This document shows positions 17,751 to 26,315 of a stretch of 64,000 nucleotides of DNA, in pieces; position 1 is the stretch's first letter; the number at the start of each line of letters is the position of its first letter. The position numbers and the translations under genes are program-made. The notes beneath the pieces were generated by a model. It saw nothing but the letters and a program-made list of their open reading frames with translations, did no database searches and was not told the DNA's origin. Source of the stretch: Pseudomonadota bacterium (GTDB taxonomy: Bacteria; Pseudomonadota; Gammaproteobacteria; UBA9214); NCBI GenBank assembly GCA_041395565.1, contig JAWLAI010000010.1:1-64000 (forward strand). The letters run 5' to 3'.

Positions 17751-18347
17751 ATGAATCCGTTAACATCTATCTGGGGAACCATCATTTCCGGCTTCGTCCT
17801 GGCCATCCTCATCGTCGTGGGGCTCGGCATGTCGGGCGTCAACGTGTGGGAAATCTCCGTCTGGGGTCACGTGCTCGCCGGCATCACCTGGATCGGTCTG
17901 CTCTACTACTTCAATTTCGTGCAGGTTCCCGCCGTCGGTGCCGCACTCGCCGACAAGGACGGCCCCGGTCCGGCCGCGATCAACAAGTACGTCGCCCCGC
18001 GCGCCCTGCTGTGGTTCCGCTGGGCCGCCGTGGTCACCTGGCTGACCGGCGCCGTGGCGCTGGAGGTGATGTTCAAGGGCGAGGGCTCGGGCTTCGTCAC
18101 CGCGTTCACGCTGCAGGACCCGATGGCCGTGATCGGCGTCGGCGCCTGGCTCGGCACCATCATGCTGTTCAACGTCTGGGTGCTGATCTGGCCGAATCAG
18201 AAGAAGATTCTCGGCATCGTCCAGGCCAGTGCCGACGAGGTGGCCAGCGCCAAGAAGGTCGCGCTGATGGCCTCGCGCACCAACACCCTGCTCTCCATCC
18301 CCATGCTGATGTGCATGACCGGCCACATGCACGGTCTGCCGTTCTGA
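17751..18347 (+). CDS. PuuD-like membrane protein (urate oxidase N-terminal domain family)
   Basis: A 198-residue inner-membrane protein with about four hydrophobic helices. WEISVWGHVLAGITWIGLLY, FNFVQVPAV, RWAAVVTWLTGAVAL and the ending SIPMLMCMTGHMHGLPF are typical of the membrane domain found at the N-terminus of the urate hydroxylase PuuD. PuuD is about twice as long because of a C-terminal cytochrome c part, which is absent here. Conserved histidines suggest a heme or metal site, but urate oxidation should not be assumed. It stands alone, divergent from hyuB and followed by a GC-rich stem-loop. Confidence 0.7.
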   Translation: MNPLTSIWGTIISGFVLAILIVVGLGMSGVNVWEISVWGHVLAGITWIGLLYYFNFVQVPAVGAALADKDGPGPAAINKYVAPRALLWFRWAAVVTWLTGAVALEVMFKGEGSGFVTAFTLQDPMAVIGVGAWLGTIMLFNVWVLIWPNQKKILGIVQASADEVASAKKVALMASRTNTLLSIPMLMCMTGHMHGLPF

Positions 18348-18353
18348 TCCGCT

Positions 18354-18401
18354 CCGGGGCGGGCTGCCCGGGCCTCCCGGCCCGGCGCCGGCCCGCCCCG
18401 G
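18354..18401 (+). terminator. GC-rich stem-loop after the PuuD-like gene
   Basis: CCGGGGCGGGC at 18354-18364 pairs with GCCCGCCCCGG at 18391-18401, seven bases after the stop. There is no T-run, so it may need Rho or act by stabilising the mRNA end. Confidence 0.45.
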
Positions 18402-18477
18402 GTAGCAACCGCACGCCCGGTCAACGGCCGGGGTTTGCGCTACCCCGGTCGCGAACGATAAAATCGGCAGTTTCTGC

Positions 18478-18499
18478 AGGCAGTCCGTACCGACTGCCT
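18478..18499 (+). promoter_or_regulatory. Hairpin in the argD leader
   Basis: AGGCAGTC (18478-18485) and GACTGCCT (18492-18499) form an 8-bp stem with a six-base loop, followed by TGTTCTGTTTT. It sits 25 bases before the argD start, so it could be a leaky terminator or leader structure. No ArgR box is obvious. Confidence 0.3.
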
Positions 18500-18524
18500 G
18501 TTCTGTTTTGGATCGCGTCAACCT

Positions 18525-19700
18525 ATGTCCGAGCATCTTATGTCCACCTATAACAGGCTGCCCGTGCAGTTCGAGCGCGGCGAGGGTGTCTGGTTGTGGG
18601 ACAGCGCGGGCCGCCAGTACCTCGATGCCCTGGCCGGCATCGCGGTCTGCGGCCTCGGCCATGCCCACCCCGCCGTGACCGCGGCGGTCTGCGCGCAGGC
18701 CGGCAAACTCGTGCACACCTCCAACCTGTACGGCATCCGCCTGCAGGAACAGCTGGCCGAGCGCCTGTGCGCCCGCGCGAACATGGACCGCGTGTTCTTC
18801 TGCAATTCCGGGGCGGAGGCCAACGAGGCCGCGATCAAGATCGCGCGCCTGTACGGACACAGCAAGGGCATCGCCTGCCCGGCCGTCGTCGTGATGGAGC
18901 GGAGCTTCCATGGCCGCACCCTGGCGACACTGACCGCGACCGGCAACCGCCGCATCCAGGCCGGCTTCGAGCCCTTGGTGCAGGGCTTCCTGCGCGTGCC
19001 CTACAACGACCTGGAAGCGTTGCGCACCATCGCCGCCAGCAAGAGCGACGCCGTCGCCGTACTGGTCGAACCGGTTCAGGGCGAAGGCGGCATCAACATT
19101 CCCGATGCCGGCTATCTCGCCGGCGTGCGCGCCATCTGCGACGAGCAGGGCTGGCTGATGATGCTGGACGAGGTGCAGACCGGGATGGGCCGCACGGGCG
19201 AGTGGTTCGCCTGGCAGCACGAAAACGCGCGCCCGGACGTGTTCACGCTGGCGAAATCGCTCGGCAACGGCGTGCCGATCGGCGCCTGTCTCGCGCACGG
19301 GACCGCAGCCGGCCTGCTGCAGCCCGGCAGTCACGGCACCACCTTCGGCGGCAACCCGCTGGCCTGCAGCGCCGCACTCGCGGTCATCGACACGATCGAA
19401 CGCGAGCAGCTGGTAGCACAGGCCGCCGAGCGCGGCCGGCAGCTGCTGGCGGACTTCCACGCGGCGCTCGGCGCTGTCGCGGGCGTGGTTGCGATCCGCG
19501 GCCACGGCCTGATGCTGGGTATCGAGCTCGATCGCCCGTGCGCCGAGCTGGTGCGCCGGGCACTCGAGCGGGAACTGCTGATCAACGTCACCGCGGATCG
19601 CGTCATCCGCCTGCTGCCGCCGCTGATCATCAGCCCGGAACAGGCCGGGACGGTCGTCGCGCGGGTCAGCGAGCTGGTGCGCGAATTCCTGGCCGGTTGA
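18525..19700 (+). CDS. argD: Acetylornithine aminotransferase
   Basis: A PLP-dependent class III aminotransferase of arginine (and lysine) synthesis, 391 residues. The PLP lysine is Lys244 in TLAKSLGNG, with CNSGAEANEAAIK (93-105), the MERSFHGRTLATL stretch (124-136) and LDEVQTGMGRTG (214-225) as further marks. ATG at 18540 is an alternative start that removes five residues. argF follows four bases after the stop, which makes an argDF unit. Confidence 0.95.
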   Translation: MSEHLMSTYNRLPVQFERGEGVWLWDSAGRQYLDALAGIAVCGLGHAHPAVTAAVCAQAGKLVHTSNLYGIRLQEQLAERLCARANMDRVFFCNSGAEANEAAIKIARLYGHSKGIACPAVVVMERSFHGRTLATLTATGNRRIQAGFEPLVQGFLRVPYNDLEALRTIAASKSDAVAVLVEPVQGEGGINIPDAGYLAGVRAICDEQGWLMMLDEVQTGMGRTGEWFAWQHENARPDVFTLAKSLGNGVPIGACLAHGTAAGLLQPGSHGTTFGGNPLACSAALAVIDTIEREQLVAQAAERGRQLLADFHAALGAVAGVVAIRGHGLMLGIELDRPCAELVRRALERELLINVTADRVIRLLPPLIISPEQAGTVVARVSELVREFLAG

Positions 19701-19704
19701 AGCG

Positions 19705-20607
19705 ATGCCCACGCGACACTTCCTGACCCTGCTGGACCTGAGCGCGGAGGAACTGCACCGGCTGATCCGGCGCGCGACGGAGCTGAAGGCGTGGCAGCGG
19801 GCCGGCAGGCTGTACGAACCGTTCCGCCACCGCGTGATGGCCATGGTGTTCGACAAGTCCTCCACGCGGACGCGCATGTCCTTCGAGGTCGGCATGACCC
19901 AGCTCGGCGGCCACGCGGTATTCCTGTCGCCGCGCGACACCCAGCTGGGGCGCGGCGAGACCATCGAGGACAGCGCGCGCGTGCTCTCGCGCATGGCCGA
20001 CGTGATCATGATCCGCACCTTCGAGCACGAGAAGCTGGAACGCTTCGCGGAATATTCCAGCGTGCCGGTGATCAACGCGCTGACCGACATGTACCATCCC
20101 TGCCAGCTGCTCGCGGACATGCAGACCTACCTCGAGCACCGCGGCGAGATCCGTGGCCGCACCGTGGCCTGGATCGGCGACGGCAACAACATGTGCCATT
20201 CCTATATCAACGCCGCCCGGCGCTTCGGTTTCACCCTGAACATCGCCTGCCCGGACGGCTATACGCCGGATGCGGGCATCCTCGCCGCCGCCGGCGAGCA
20301 CGTGGTCATGAAAGCCTCGGCGCTGGAGGCGGCGCGTGACGCCGACCTGGTCACCACCGACGTCTGGGCCAGCATGGGCCAGGAAGAGGAGCAGGAGAAA
20401 CGCGCGCGCGCCTTCGCCGACTACCAGGTGAACGCCGACATCATGCAGGCGGCGGCGGCGGACGCCCTGTTCATGCACTGCCTGCCCGCGCACCGCGGCG
20501 AGGAAGTCGCGGCCGAGGTCATCGACGGCCCGCAGAGCGTGGTCTGGGACGAGGCGGAGAACCGCCTGCACGCGCAGAAGGCGCTGATCGAACTGCTGCT
20601 GGGCTGA
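19705..20607 (+). CDS. argF: Ornithine carbamoyltransferase
   Basis: Transfers the carbamoyl group of carbamoyl phosphate to ornithine, forming citrulline for ArgG. The 300-residue protein has the carbamoyl phosphate loop STRTR (53-57), HPCQ (131-134) and the ornithine-binding HCLPAHRG (258-265). It begins four bases after argD. With argG at 2.6-3.8 kb, three arginine genes lie in the window, in two separate groups. Confidence 0.97.
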   Translation: MPTRHFLTLLDLSAEELHRLIRRATELKAWQRAGRLYEPFRHRVMAMVFDKSSTRTRMSFEVGMTQLGGHAVFLSPRDTQLGRGETIEDSARVLSRMADVIMIRTFEHEKLERFAEYSSVPVINALTDMYHPCQLLADMQTYLEHRGEIRGRTVAWIGDGNNMCHSYINAARRFGFTLNIACPDGYTPDAGILAAAGEHVVMKASALEAARDADLVTTDVWASMGQEEEQEKRARAFADYQVNADIMQAAAADALFMHCLPAHRGEEVAAEVIDGPQSVVWDEAENRLHAQKALIELLLG

Positions 20608-20659
20608 GCGCAGCGTGCCGGCTCGGCCGGTCCTGAACACACGGGGGAGGAGCGGGCGC

Positions 20660-22032
20660 ATGGACATCATCCAGCAACTGACCGACTGGACCGGCGCGCT
20701 CTCCGGTCTGCTGTGGGGCAACCCGCTCACCCTGCTGATCCTGCTCGGCACCGGCTGCTATCTCACCATCCGCATGGGACTGGTCCAGCTGCGCGGCTTC
20801 CGCCATGCCACCCACCTGATCGCCGGCCGCTACAGCAGTCATGTCGATGTCGGCGAGGTCTCGCACTACCAGGCGCTGTCCACCGCGCTGTCGGCCACCG
20901 TCGGCACCGGCAACATCGCCGGCGTCGCCACCGCCATCTCGCTGGGCGGTCCCGGCGCGCTGTTCTGGATGTGGGTCACCGCCCTGTTCGGCATGGCCAC
21001 CAAGTTCACCGAGTGCACGCTGGCCGTGCGTTTCCGCAGCGTCTCCGCCAGCGGCGAGGTCGCCGGCGGCCCCATGTACACCCTGCTCAACGGCCTGCGG
21101 ATGCCACGCATGGCGGCGCTGTTCGCGGTCTTCGCGCTGATCGCCTCGTTCGGCATCGGCAACATGGTGCAGGCCAATTCCGTGATGGACGGACTGGGCT
21201 ACATCTTCCCGCAGCTGCACGACTACAAGTGGTACAGCGGCACCCTGCTCGCGGTGCTGGTCGGGCTGGTCATCCTCGGCGGGGTGAAACGCATCGCGCG
21301 CGTCGCCGGCACCATCGTGCCGTTCATGGCCATCACCTACATCGTCGCGCGCTGCTGGTGCTGATCAATTATGCGGCGGCGATCCCCGGCGCCATCGTCA
21401 CCATCCTCGACCATGCCCTGAATCCCTGGGCGGCGGGCGGGGCCGCGGTCGGCGAGGCGATCCGCTGGGGCGTGGCGCGCGGCCTGTTCTCCAACGAGGC
21501 CGGGCTGGGTTCCTCGCCCATGGCCCATGCCGCGGCGCGCACCAACGAGCCGGTGCGCGAGGGACTGGTCGCCATGATGGAGCCGTTCATCGACACGCTG
21601 GTGATCTGCAGCATGACCGGGCTGGTGATCGTGGTCACCGGCGCCTGGCAGGAGAGCAGCGCCTCCCTGATGGGTGCGGCGCTGACCGCGCACGCCTTCA
21701 GCGGGGCGCTGGGCGACGCCGGCGCCTGGGTGGTCGGCGGCGGGCTCACGCTGTTCGCCTACTCCACCATCATCGCCTGGTCCTATTACGGCGACCGCTC
21801 GGCCTACTACCTGTTCGGCGAGCGCGCCGTCATGCCCTACCGCGTGATCTACACCCTGCTGGTGGTGATCGGGTCGGCGGTGCCGCTGCAGCTGGTCTGG
21901 AACCTCGCCGACGTCACCAACATCCTGATGGCGCTGCCCAACCTGCTCGGGCTGCTGCTGCTCGCCGGCCTGGTCAGGCGGCTGCAGCTCGACTACTTCT
22001 CGCGCCCGCACAAGGCCACCGGGGAGGAGTAG
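20660..22032 (+). pseudogene. Sodium:alanine symporter family protein, one frameshift as sequenced
   Basis: An AGCS-family inner-membrane Na+/amino acid symporter, about 457 residues when both frames are joined. The N-terminal half (MDIIQQLTDWTGALSGLLWG, then LSATVGTGNIAGVATAI) reads from 20660 to TYIVARCWC and a TGA at 21362-21364. The rest (LLVLINYAAAIPGAI, RGLFSNEAGLGSSPMAHAAA, ending HKATGEE) follows in the next frame. A single missing G near 21345-21350 (GTCGCGCGCTG where GTCGGCGCGCTG is expected) explains it. Because both halves are fully conserved, a sequencing error is likely. GGGGGAGGAG is a strong ribosome site. Confidence 0.88.
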
Positions 22033-22097
22033 CATAAAAGGGGTCGGATACATTTTCCTGTACTTTCGCCGGAAAATGTATCCGACCCCTTTTATGC
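22032..22097. repeat. 27-bp perfect inverted repeat with AAAAGGGGTCGGATAC core
   Basis: GCATAAAAGGGGTCGGATAC plus ATTTTCC at 22032-22058 is repeated exactly in inverted form at 22071-22097 with a 12-base loop. A degenerate copy (ACATTTTC ... AATGCATCCGGTCCCTTT) follows to about 22147. It lies directly at the stop of the symporter gene and may serve as a terminator. The core GGGGTCGGA relates it to the GGGGTCAGA elements elsewhere in the window. Confidence 0.8.
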
Positions 22098-22166
22098 GAG
22101 ACATTTTCTTTGGCCACCCAAAAGGCGGAGAATGCATCCGGTCCCTTTGATTGTGAGGAAACGACC

Positions 22167-22520
22167 ATGACAGACGAGACAACCACCGACTCCGGCCTGC
22201 GCTACTCGGACCTGAAGACCGGCAGCGGCGAGGCCGTCACCGGTCGCGGCCAGACCGTCCTGGTGCACTACACGGGGTGGCTGGAAGACGGGAAGAAATT
22301 CGACTCCAGCGTGGACCGCGGCGATCCGTTCAGCTTCCCGGTCGACTGCAGCTACGTGATCCCCGGCTGGGACGAGGGCGTCAAGGGCATGCGCGTGGGC
22401 GGCGTCCGGCGCCTGGTCATTCCCCCCGAACTGGGCTACGGCGCCCGCGGTGCCGGCGGGGTCATTCCGCCACACGCGACGCTGGTATTCGAGATCGAAC
22501 TGCTGGAAATATCCACCTGA
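22167..22520 (+). CDS. FKBP-type peptidyl-prolyl isomerase
   Basis: A 117-residue single-domain FKBP, a folding catalyst acting on proline peptide bonds, without a signal peptide and therefore probably cytoplasmic. Family marks are VLVHYTGWLEDGKKFDSS, FSFPVDCSYVIPGWDEG, RRLVIPPELGYGARGAGG and IPPHATLVFEIELLEI. The start at 22167 has a GAGGAA ribosome site. The TGA overlaps the nadC ATG (TGATG), so the genes are coupled. Confidence 0.93.
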   Translation: MTDETTTDSGLRYSDLKTGSGEAVTGRGQTVLVHYTGWLEDGKKFDSSVDRGDPFSFPVDCSYVIPGWDEGVKGMRVGGVRRLVIPPELGYGARGAGGVIPPHATLVFEIELLEIST

Positions 22521-23380
22521 TGCTGATCGAGGTCCTCGACGGGGCGCTGCTGCACAGTGTGCGTGCGGCACTGACCGAGGATGTCGGTACGGGCGATATC
22601 ACGGCCGATCTGATCCCGGCCGAGCGCCGGGCGCACGCCACGGTCATCGCGCGCGAGGCGGCGGTGCTGTGCGGCATGGCCTGGTTCGATGCCGTGTTCG
22701 CCGAACTCGACACGCGCATCCACATCGCCTGGGCGGCACGGGACGGCGACCGCGTCGCGGCCGGCCAGACGCTGTGCACCCTGGAAGGCCCCGCCCGGCC
22801 GATCCTGACCGGCGAGCGCACCGCACTCAATTTCCTGCAGACGCTGTCCGGTACCGCCACCCTCGCCCACGCCTACGCCGCACGCGTGTCCGGCCTGCCG
22901 GTGCGCATCCTCGATACCCGCAAGACCATCCCCGGCCTGCGCGACGCCCAGAAGTACGCCGTGCGGACCGGCGGGGCGAGCAACCACCGCACCGGCCTGT
23001 ACGACGGCATCCTGATCAAGGAAAACCATATCGGTGCGGCCGGTTCGATCCGGCAGGCCGTAGCGGAAGCCGCGCGCCTGCATCCCGGCTTCGCGATCGA
23101 GGTGGAGGTCGAGCGCCTGGAGCAGATCGAGGAAGCCATTGCGGCCGGCGCGAACCGGCTGCTGCTGGACAACTTCAGTATCGCCGAACTGGCGGTGGCG
23201 GTAAGCCGGGTCGCCGGGCGCGTGCCGCTGGAAGCCTCCGGCGGCGTGACCCTGGACAACCTGCGCGAGATCGCGCTGACCGGCGTCGACTTCATCTCCG
23301 TCGGCACGCTCACCAAGCACGTACAGGCCATCGACCTGTCGCTGCGCTTCGCGCTGGCGGACGCGGAACAGCCGGCATGA
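22520..23380 (+). CDS. nadC: Nicotinate-nucleotide pyrophosphorylase (quinolinate phosphoribosyltransferase)
   Basis: Makes nicotinate mononucleotide from quinolinate and PRPP in de novo NAD synthesis. The 286-residue protein has LTEDVGTGDITADLI, ERTALNFLQTLSGTAT, LDTRKTIPGLR, KYAVRTGGASNHRTGLYDG and IKENHI, with VTLDNLREIALTGVDFISVG near the end. The ATG overlaps the FKBP stop and the TGA overlaps the next ATG (ATGA), giving a tight three-gene unit. Confidence 0.97.
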   Translation: MLIEVLDGALLHSVRAALTEDVGTGDITADLIPAERRAHATVIAREAAVLCGMAWFDAVFAELDTRIHIAWAARDGDRVAAGQTLCTLEGPARPILTGERTALNFLQTLSGTATLAHAYAARVSGLPVRILDTRKTIPGLRDAQKYAVRTGGASNHRTGLYDGILIKENHIGAAGSIRQAVAEAARLHPGFAIEVEVERLEQIEEAIAAGANRLLLDNFSIAELAVAVSRVAGRVPLEASGGVTLDNLREIALTGVDFISVGTLTKHVQAIDLSLRFALADAEQPA

Positions 23381-23565
23381 TCATCGCCGCTGCCGGCATC
23401 ATCATCCTGCTGCTGTCGGTTGCCGGCGCCGCAGTCATCGCCGGGCGTGGCGCGATGGGGCAGCCACGCCAGGTGAAGATACTGCGCTTCGTGCTGTTCT
23501 TCTGGCTGCTGGCCTTCATCCAGCTGATCGTGGCAGCGCTCGGCTACGCCCTGCTCAGGCCCTGA
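23377..23565 (+). CDS. Small membrane protein coupled to nadC
   Basis: A 62-residue protein with two hydrophobic helices, MIIAAAGIIILLLSVAGAAV and ILRFVLFFWLLAFIQLIVAA, joined by a short basic loop (GRGAMGQPRQVK). Its ATG overlaps the nadC stop. The family is unknown to me. The overlap and clean two-helix pattern support a real gene. Confidence 0.65.
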   Translation: MIIAAAGIIILLLSVAGAAVIAGRGAMGQPRQVKILRFVLFFWLLAFIQLIVAALGYALLRP

Positions 23566-23697
23566 CACAACCGTCTTACGACACATGCGCACCAGATAGC
23601 CCGCACCAGGCCGTCTTGCTTCCTGATTGAAACCGCTCACACAAGCCTTGGCAGCGAGCGGCTATACTCGGGCAAGCCGGCCAAACGGAGTACCGCC

Positions 23698-24903
23698 ATG
23701 CCAGTCCCGAAAACGACAGCGGCAATCGCGTCAGCCATGCTCCTGGCGTGCCTGCACGGGTGCGGCGGCGGGTCCGCGGACACCGGCACCACTCCCGCGC
23801 CGGCCGGCACACCGGCGATCGTCCTGACCCGGGTGTTCCCGGCACTCGCGTTCACGGCACCGGTCCGGCTGTTGCAGGCACCGGGCGATGCCGGCCGCTG
23901 GTTCCTGGTCGAGAAGGGCGGCATGGTCTGGGTGTTCGACAATGATCCCGGCGTCACTACGGCCACGCCGTTCCTCGACCTCACCGCCGTGGTGGATGCG
24001 ACCCAGAACGAGTCGGGCTTGCTGGGCATGGCCTTCCATCCCGACTGGGGCGTCAACGGCAGCTTCGAGGCCTTCCTCTCCTACACGCGCACGGGCGCCC
24101 CGCTCGAGTCGGTGGTCGCGCGCTACCGCAGTCTGGATGGCGGCGCCACGCTCGATGCCGGTACGGCTGAGCAGATCATGACCCTGCCGCAGCCGTTCGT
24201 GAACCACAATGGCGGCAACATCGAGTTCGGTCCCGACGGCTACCTATATGCCGGCTGGGGCGACGGCGGCGGCGCCGGCGACCCACTCGACAATGCACAG
24301 GACACGATGAACCTGTTCGGCGCGATCACCCGCGTGGATATCGACGCCGGCACGCCGTACGCGATCCCCTCCGACAACCCCTTCGCCGCGAACGCGCCCT
24401 GCACCGGGGGTGCCGGCAGCGCGCCCTGCCCGGAACTGTTCGCCTGGGGCCTGCGCAATCCCTGGCGCTGGAGTTTCGATGCCGCAACCGGCGCGCTCTG
24501 GGCCGGCGACGTAGGCCAGAACGCGATCGAGGAAGTGGATATCATCGCGGCCGGCGGCAATTACGGCTGGCGCTGTCGGGAAGGCAGCACGACCTACGAC
24601 GTCACGGGCAACTGCCCGACCGGACTCGTCGATCCCGTCGCCGAGTACGATCACGGCAGCGGCCGCTCGATCACCGGCGGCTACGTTTACCGGGGTGCTG
24701 CAATCCCGGACCTGTACGGTTACTACGTGTTCGGCGACTTCGCCACGGGCCGGATCTGGGCGCTGCCGGCCACCGGCGGTGCGGTGACCGAGCTGCTGGA
24801 CACGCCCCTGCTGCTGTCGGCGTTTGCCGTGGCGAACGATGCGGAACTGTACGCCCTCGATTTCGCCGGCGGCGCTATCTACAGCGTCACCGGCGCCCCG
24901 TAG
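23698..24903 (+). CDS. PQQ-dependent sugar dehydrogenase-like lipoprotein
   Basis: A 401-residue protein of the glucose/sorbosone dehydrogenase beta-propeller family. The N-terminus is a lipoprotein signal with Cys22 in LHGCGGGS. Family marks are SGLLGMAFHPDWGVNGSF, NHNGGNIEFGPDGYLYAGWG, LFAWGLRNPWRWSFD, GDVGQNAIEEVD and GGNYGWRCREG. It should sit on the outer face of a membrane and oxidise a sugar or polyol using PQQ. Many relatives have not been tested, and some may not bind PQQ. It is the only gene between nadC and hsp20 and converges on hsp20. Confidence 0.85.
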   Translation: MPVPKTTAAIASAMLLACLHGCGGGSADTGTTPAPAGTPAIVLTRVFPALAFTAPVRLLQAPGDAGRWFLVEKGGMVWVFDNDPGVTTATPFLDLTAVVDATQNESGLLGMAFHPDWGVNGSFEAFLSYTRTGAPLESVVARYRSLDGGATLDAGTAEQIMTLPQPFVNHNGGNIEFGPDGYLYAGWGDGGGAGDPLDNAQDTMNLFGAITRVDIDAGTPYAIPSDNPFAANAPCTGGAGSAPCPELFAWGLRNPWRWSFDAATGALWAGDVGQNAIEEVDIIAAGGNYGWRCREGSTTYDVTGNCPTGLVDPVAEYDHGSGRSITGGYVYRGAAIPDLYGYYVFGDFATGRIWALPATGGAVTELLDTPLLLSAFAVANDAELYALDFAGGAIYSVTGAP

Positions 24904-24968
24904 TCAGCGCACGGCAGCGGTCTGCGCGTACCGGGAATCCGGGCCAACGGCACAGCTTGGGATACGTG

Positions 24969-25000
24969 CCACCCAGGGACCCTTGCGGATCCCTGGGTGG
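24969..25000. terminator. Stem-loop between convergent genes
   Basis: CCACCCAGGGA pairs with TCCCTGGGTGG across a 10-base loop in the 121-base gap between the sugar dehydrogenase and hsp20 stops. There is no T-run. It may be the body of a degraded MITE, whose end GAGACAGGTGCTAG lies at 25015-25028 and supplies the hsp20 stop. Confidence 0.5.
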
Positions 25001-25024
25001 CCGCGCGGCATGACGAGACAGGTG

Positions 25025-25510
25025 CTAGTCCACTTTGACGGAATGGCGCTTCGCCTTGGTGATCTTGGGCAGCGTCAGTTCCAGCATGCCGTCCTTGAAA
25101 TCGGCCTTGGCCTTGGCGCCGTCCACCGTGGCCGGGAGCGCGATGGTGCGACTGAAGGATCCGCGCGAGATCTCGCAACGGTGATAATCGCCCTTCTCTT
25201 CCTTCTCCTCGTGACTGGTCGTGCCCTTGATGGTGACGCTGTCGTCGCTGACCGAGACGTCGAGATCCTTCTTGTCCACGCCCGGGACCTCGGCCTTGAC
25301 CACCACCTCGTCCTCGCGGTCCACCACGTCCACCTTCGGGAAGCGCAGCTCCGGCATCGCGGCCTCGCGCAGCGCCGGCCAGTCGAAACGCCACGGCCGC
25401 AACCAGCCCCCGCGCAGGTACTGGTCGAACATCTGTTCCATTTCATCGAACGGGTTCAGGGCACGTGCCGGCTGGGCCTTCTTGAGTTCCTGTTTCTTTT
25501 CCTTCGACAT
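25025..25510 (-). CDS. Hsp20/alpha-crystallin family small heat-shock protein
   Basis: A 161-residue ATP-independent holdase. A charged N-terminal arm (MSKEKKQELKKAQPARAL) precedes the alpha-crystallin domain (about 55-155), seen in FPKVDVVDREDEVVVKAEVP, VTIKGTTSHEEKEEKGDYH and GMLELTLPKITKAKRHSVKV. The usual C-terminal IxI motif is not clear. The ribosome site GAGGAGATGAACC precedes the ATG. The TAG stop is part of a CTAG that forms the end of a MITE-like terminal repeat. Confidence 0.92.
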   Translation of the reverse strand: MSKEKKQELKKAQPARALNPFDEMEQMFDQYLRGGWLRPWRFDWPALREAAMPELRFPKVDVVDREDEVVVKAEVPGVDKKDLDVSVSDDSVTIKGTTSHEEKEEKGDYHRCEISRGSFSRTIALPATVDGAKAKADFKDGMLELTLPKITKAKRHSVKVD

Positions 25511-25718
25511 GGTTCATCTCCTCGCATTAACGCAACACACACGGCGACAGGCGTCCGCGCCGCGTCTTCTGTCCGTATCCGGATTCTATGCCAGCTGCGC
25601 AGTGCGGCAATGACATGCGTCAATGGCAACCGGGTGCGGGTGGCGCCGGCCGCGCACGGTCGTGCGCGCTGCCGGCGGCCAGGCGGCTGCCGGGCGGGGG
25701 CTGTTGCGAGGGAAATGG

Positions 25719-25791
25719 TGCCGGAGATAGGAATCGAACCTACAACCGTCGCGTTACGAGTGCGCTGCTCTACCGTTGGAGCTACTCCGGC
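25719..25791 (-). tRNA. tRNA-Thr, anticodon CGU
   Basis: A 73-base cloverleaf without encoded CCA. Acceptor GCCGGAG pairs with CTCCGGC, with discriminator A. The D arm is GCTC/GAGC, the anticodon loop is CTCGTAA, the T loop is TTCGATT. The anticodon stem resembles E. coli tRNA-Thr(CGU), including the G27/A43 opposition, but has an extra A31/C39 mismatch. Confidence 0.95.
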
Positions 25792-25833
25792 GTATCGGGG
25801 CGGAATTGTACCGCGTAATGCTGCCCGGCGGGA

Positions 25834-26268
25834 TCAGTTTACCGCAGATTCGTTACGAATCCGGATGATGACATCGACGCCCGCCGCGACCGTTCCCGCC
25901 GGCGGTTCCGGCAGGTCGCTGATATCGAGGCGGTCGTGATCGATATCGATGAGTTCGCCGCTGTCGATATTGTAGAAGTGGTGATGCGGCCGGGTATTGG
26001 GATCGTAGAAGACCCGGGTGGGATCCACGATCACCTCGCGCACCAGCCCAGTGCGCGCAAACAGTCCCAGTGTGTTGTACACCGTCGCCTTGGAGACGTG
26101 CTCTTCGCCGGCGTTCACCTGGCGCATCACCTGATCCGCGGAATAGTGTCCGCAGCGGGCGAACAGTACCCGCGCGATCATCACCCGCTGCTGGGTCGGC
26201 AGGATGCCGTGCGCCCGGAGCAGTTCGGAAACATCGGGCTCTGCAGTAGTAACCGACTGTTTGTCCAT
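25834..26268 (-). CDS. Fur family transcriptional regulator
   Basis: A 144-residue Fur-superfamily repressor. The winged-helix N-terminus includes ILPTQQRVMIARVLF and EEHVSKATVYNTLGLFARTG; the metal and dimer region has RPHHHFYNIDSGELIDID. The C-terminal CxxC pairs that bind structural zinc in Fur, PerR and Zur are missing, as in Irr-like and some short Fur proteins, so the metal or signal is uncertain. The start at 26268 is preceded by AT-rich DNA (26270-26292) with AATT pairs that could be an autoregulatory box. A longer frame to 26304 is less likely. Confidence 0.85.
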   Translation of the reverse strand: MDKQSVTTAEPDVSELLRAHGILPTQQRVMIARVLFARCGHYSADQVMRQVNAGEEHVSKATVYNTLGLFARTGLVREVIVDPTRVFYDPNTRPHHHFYNIDSGELIDIDHDRLDISDLPEPPAGTVAAGVDVIIRIRNESAVN

Positions 26269-26315
26269 GTAATTCACATATAAATTATAAGCGCGGCAGC
26301 GCACCGGCGTCTACG

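Noticed and set aside
17760..20120. Open minus-strand frame of 786 codons opposite the PuuD-like gene, argD and argF
   Set aside because: It spans three recognised genes in antisense and shows no domain.
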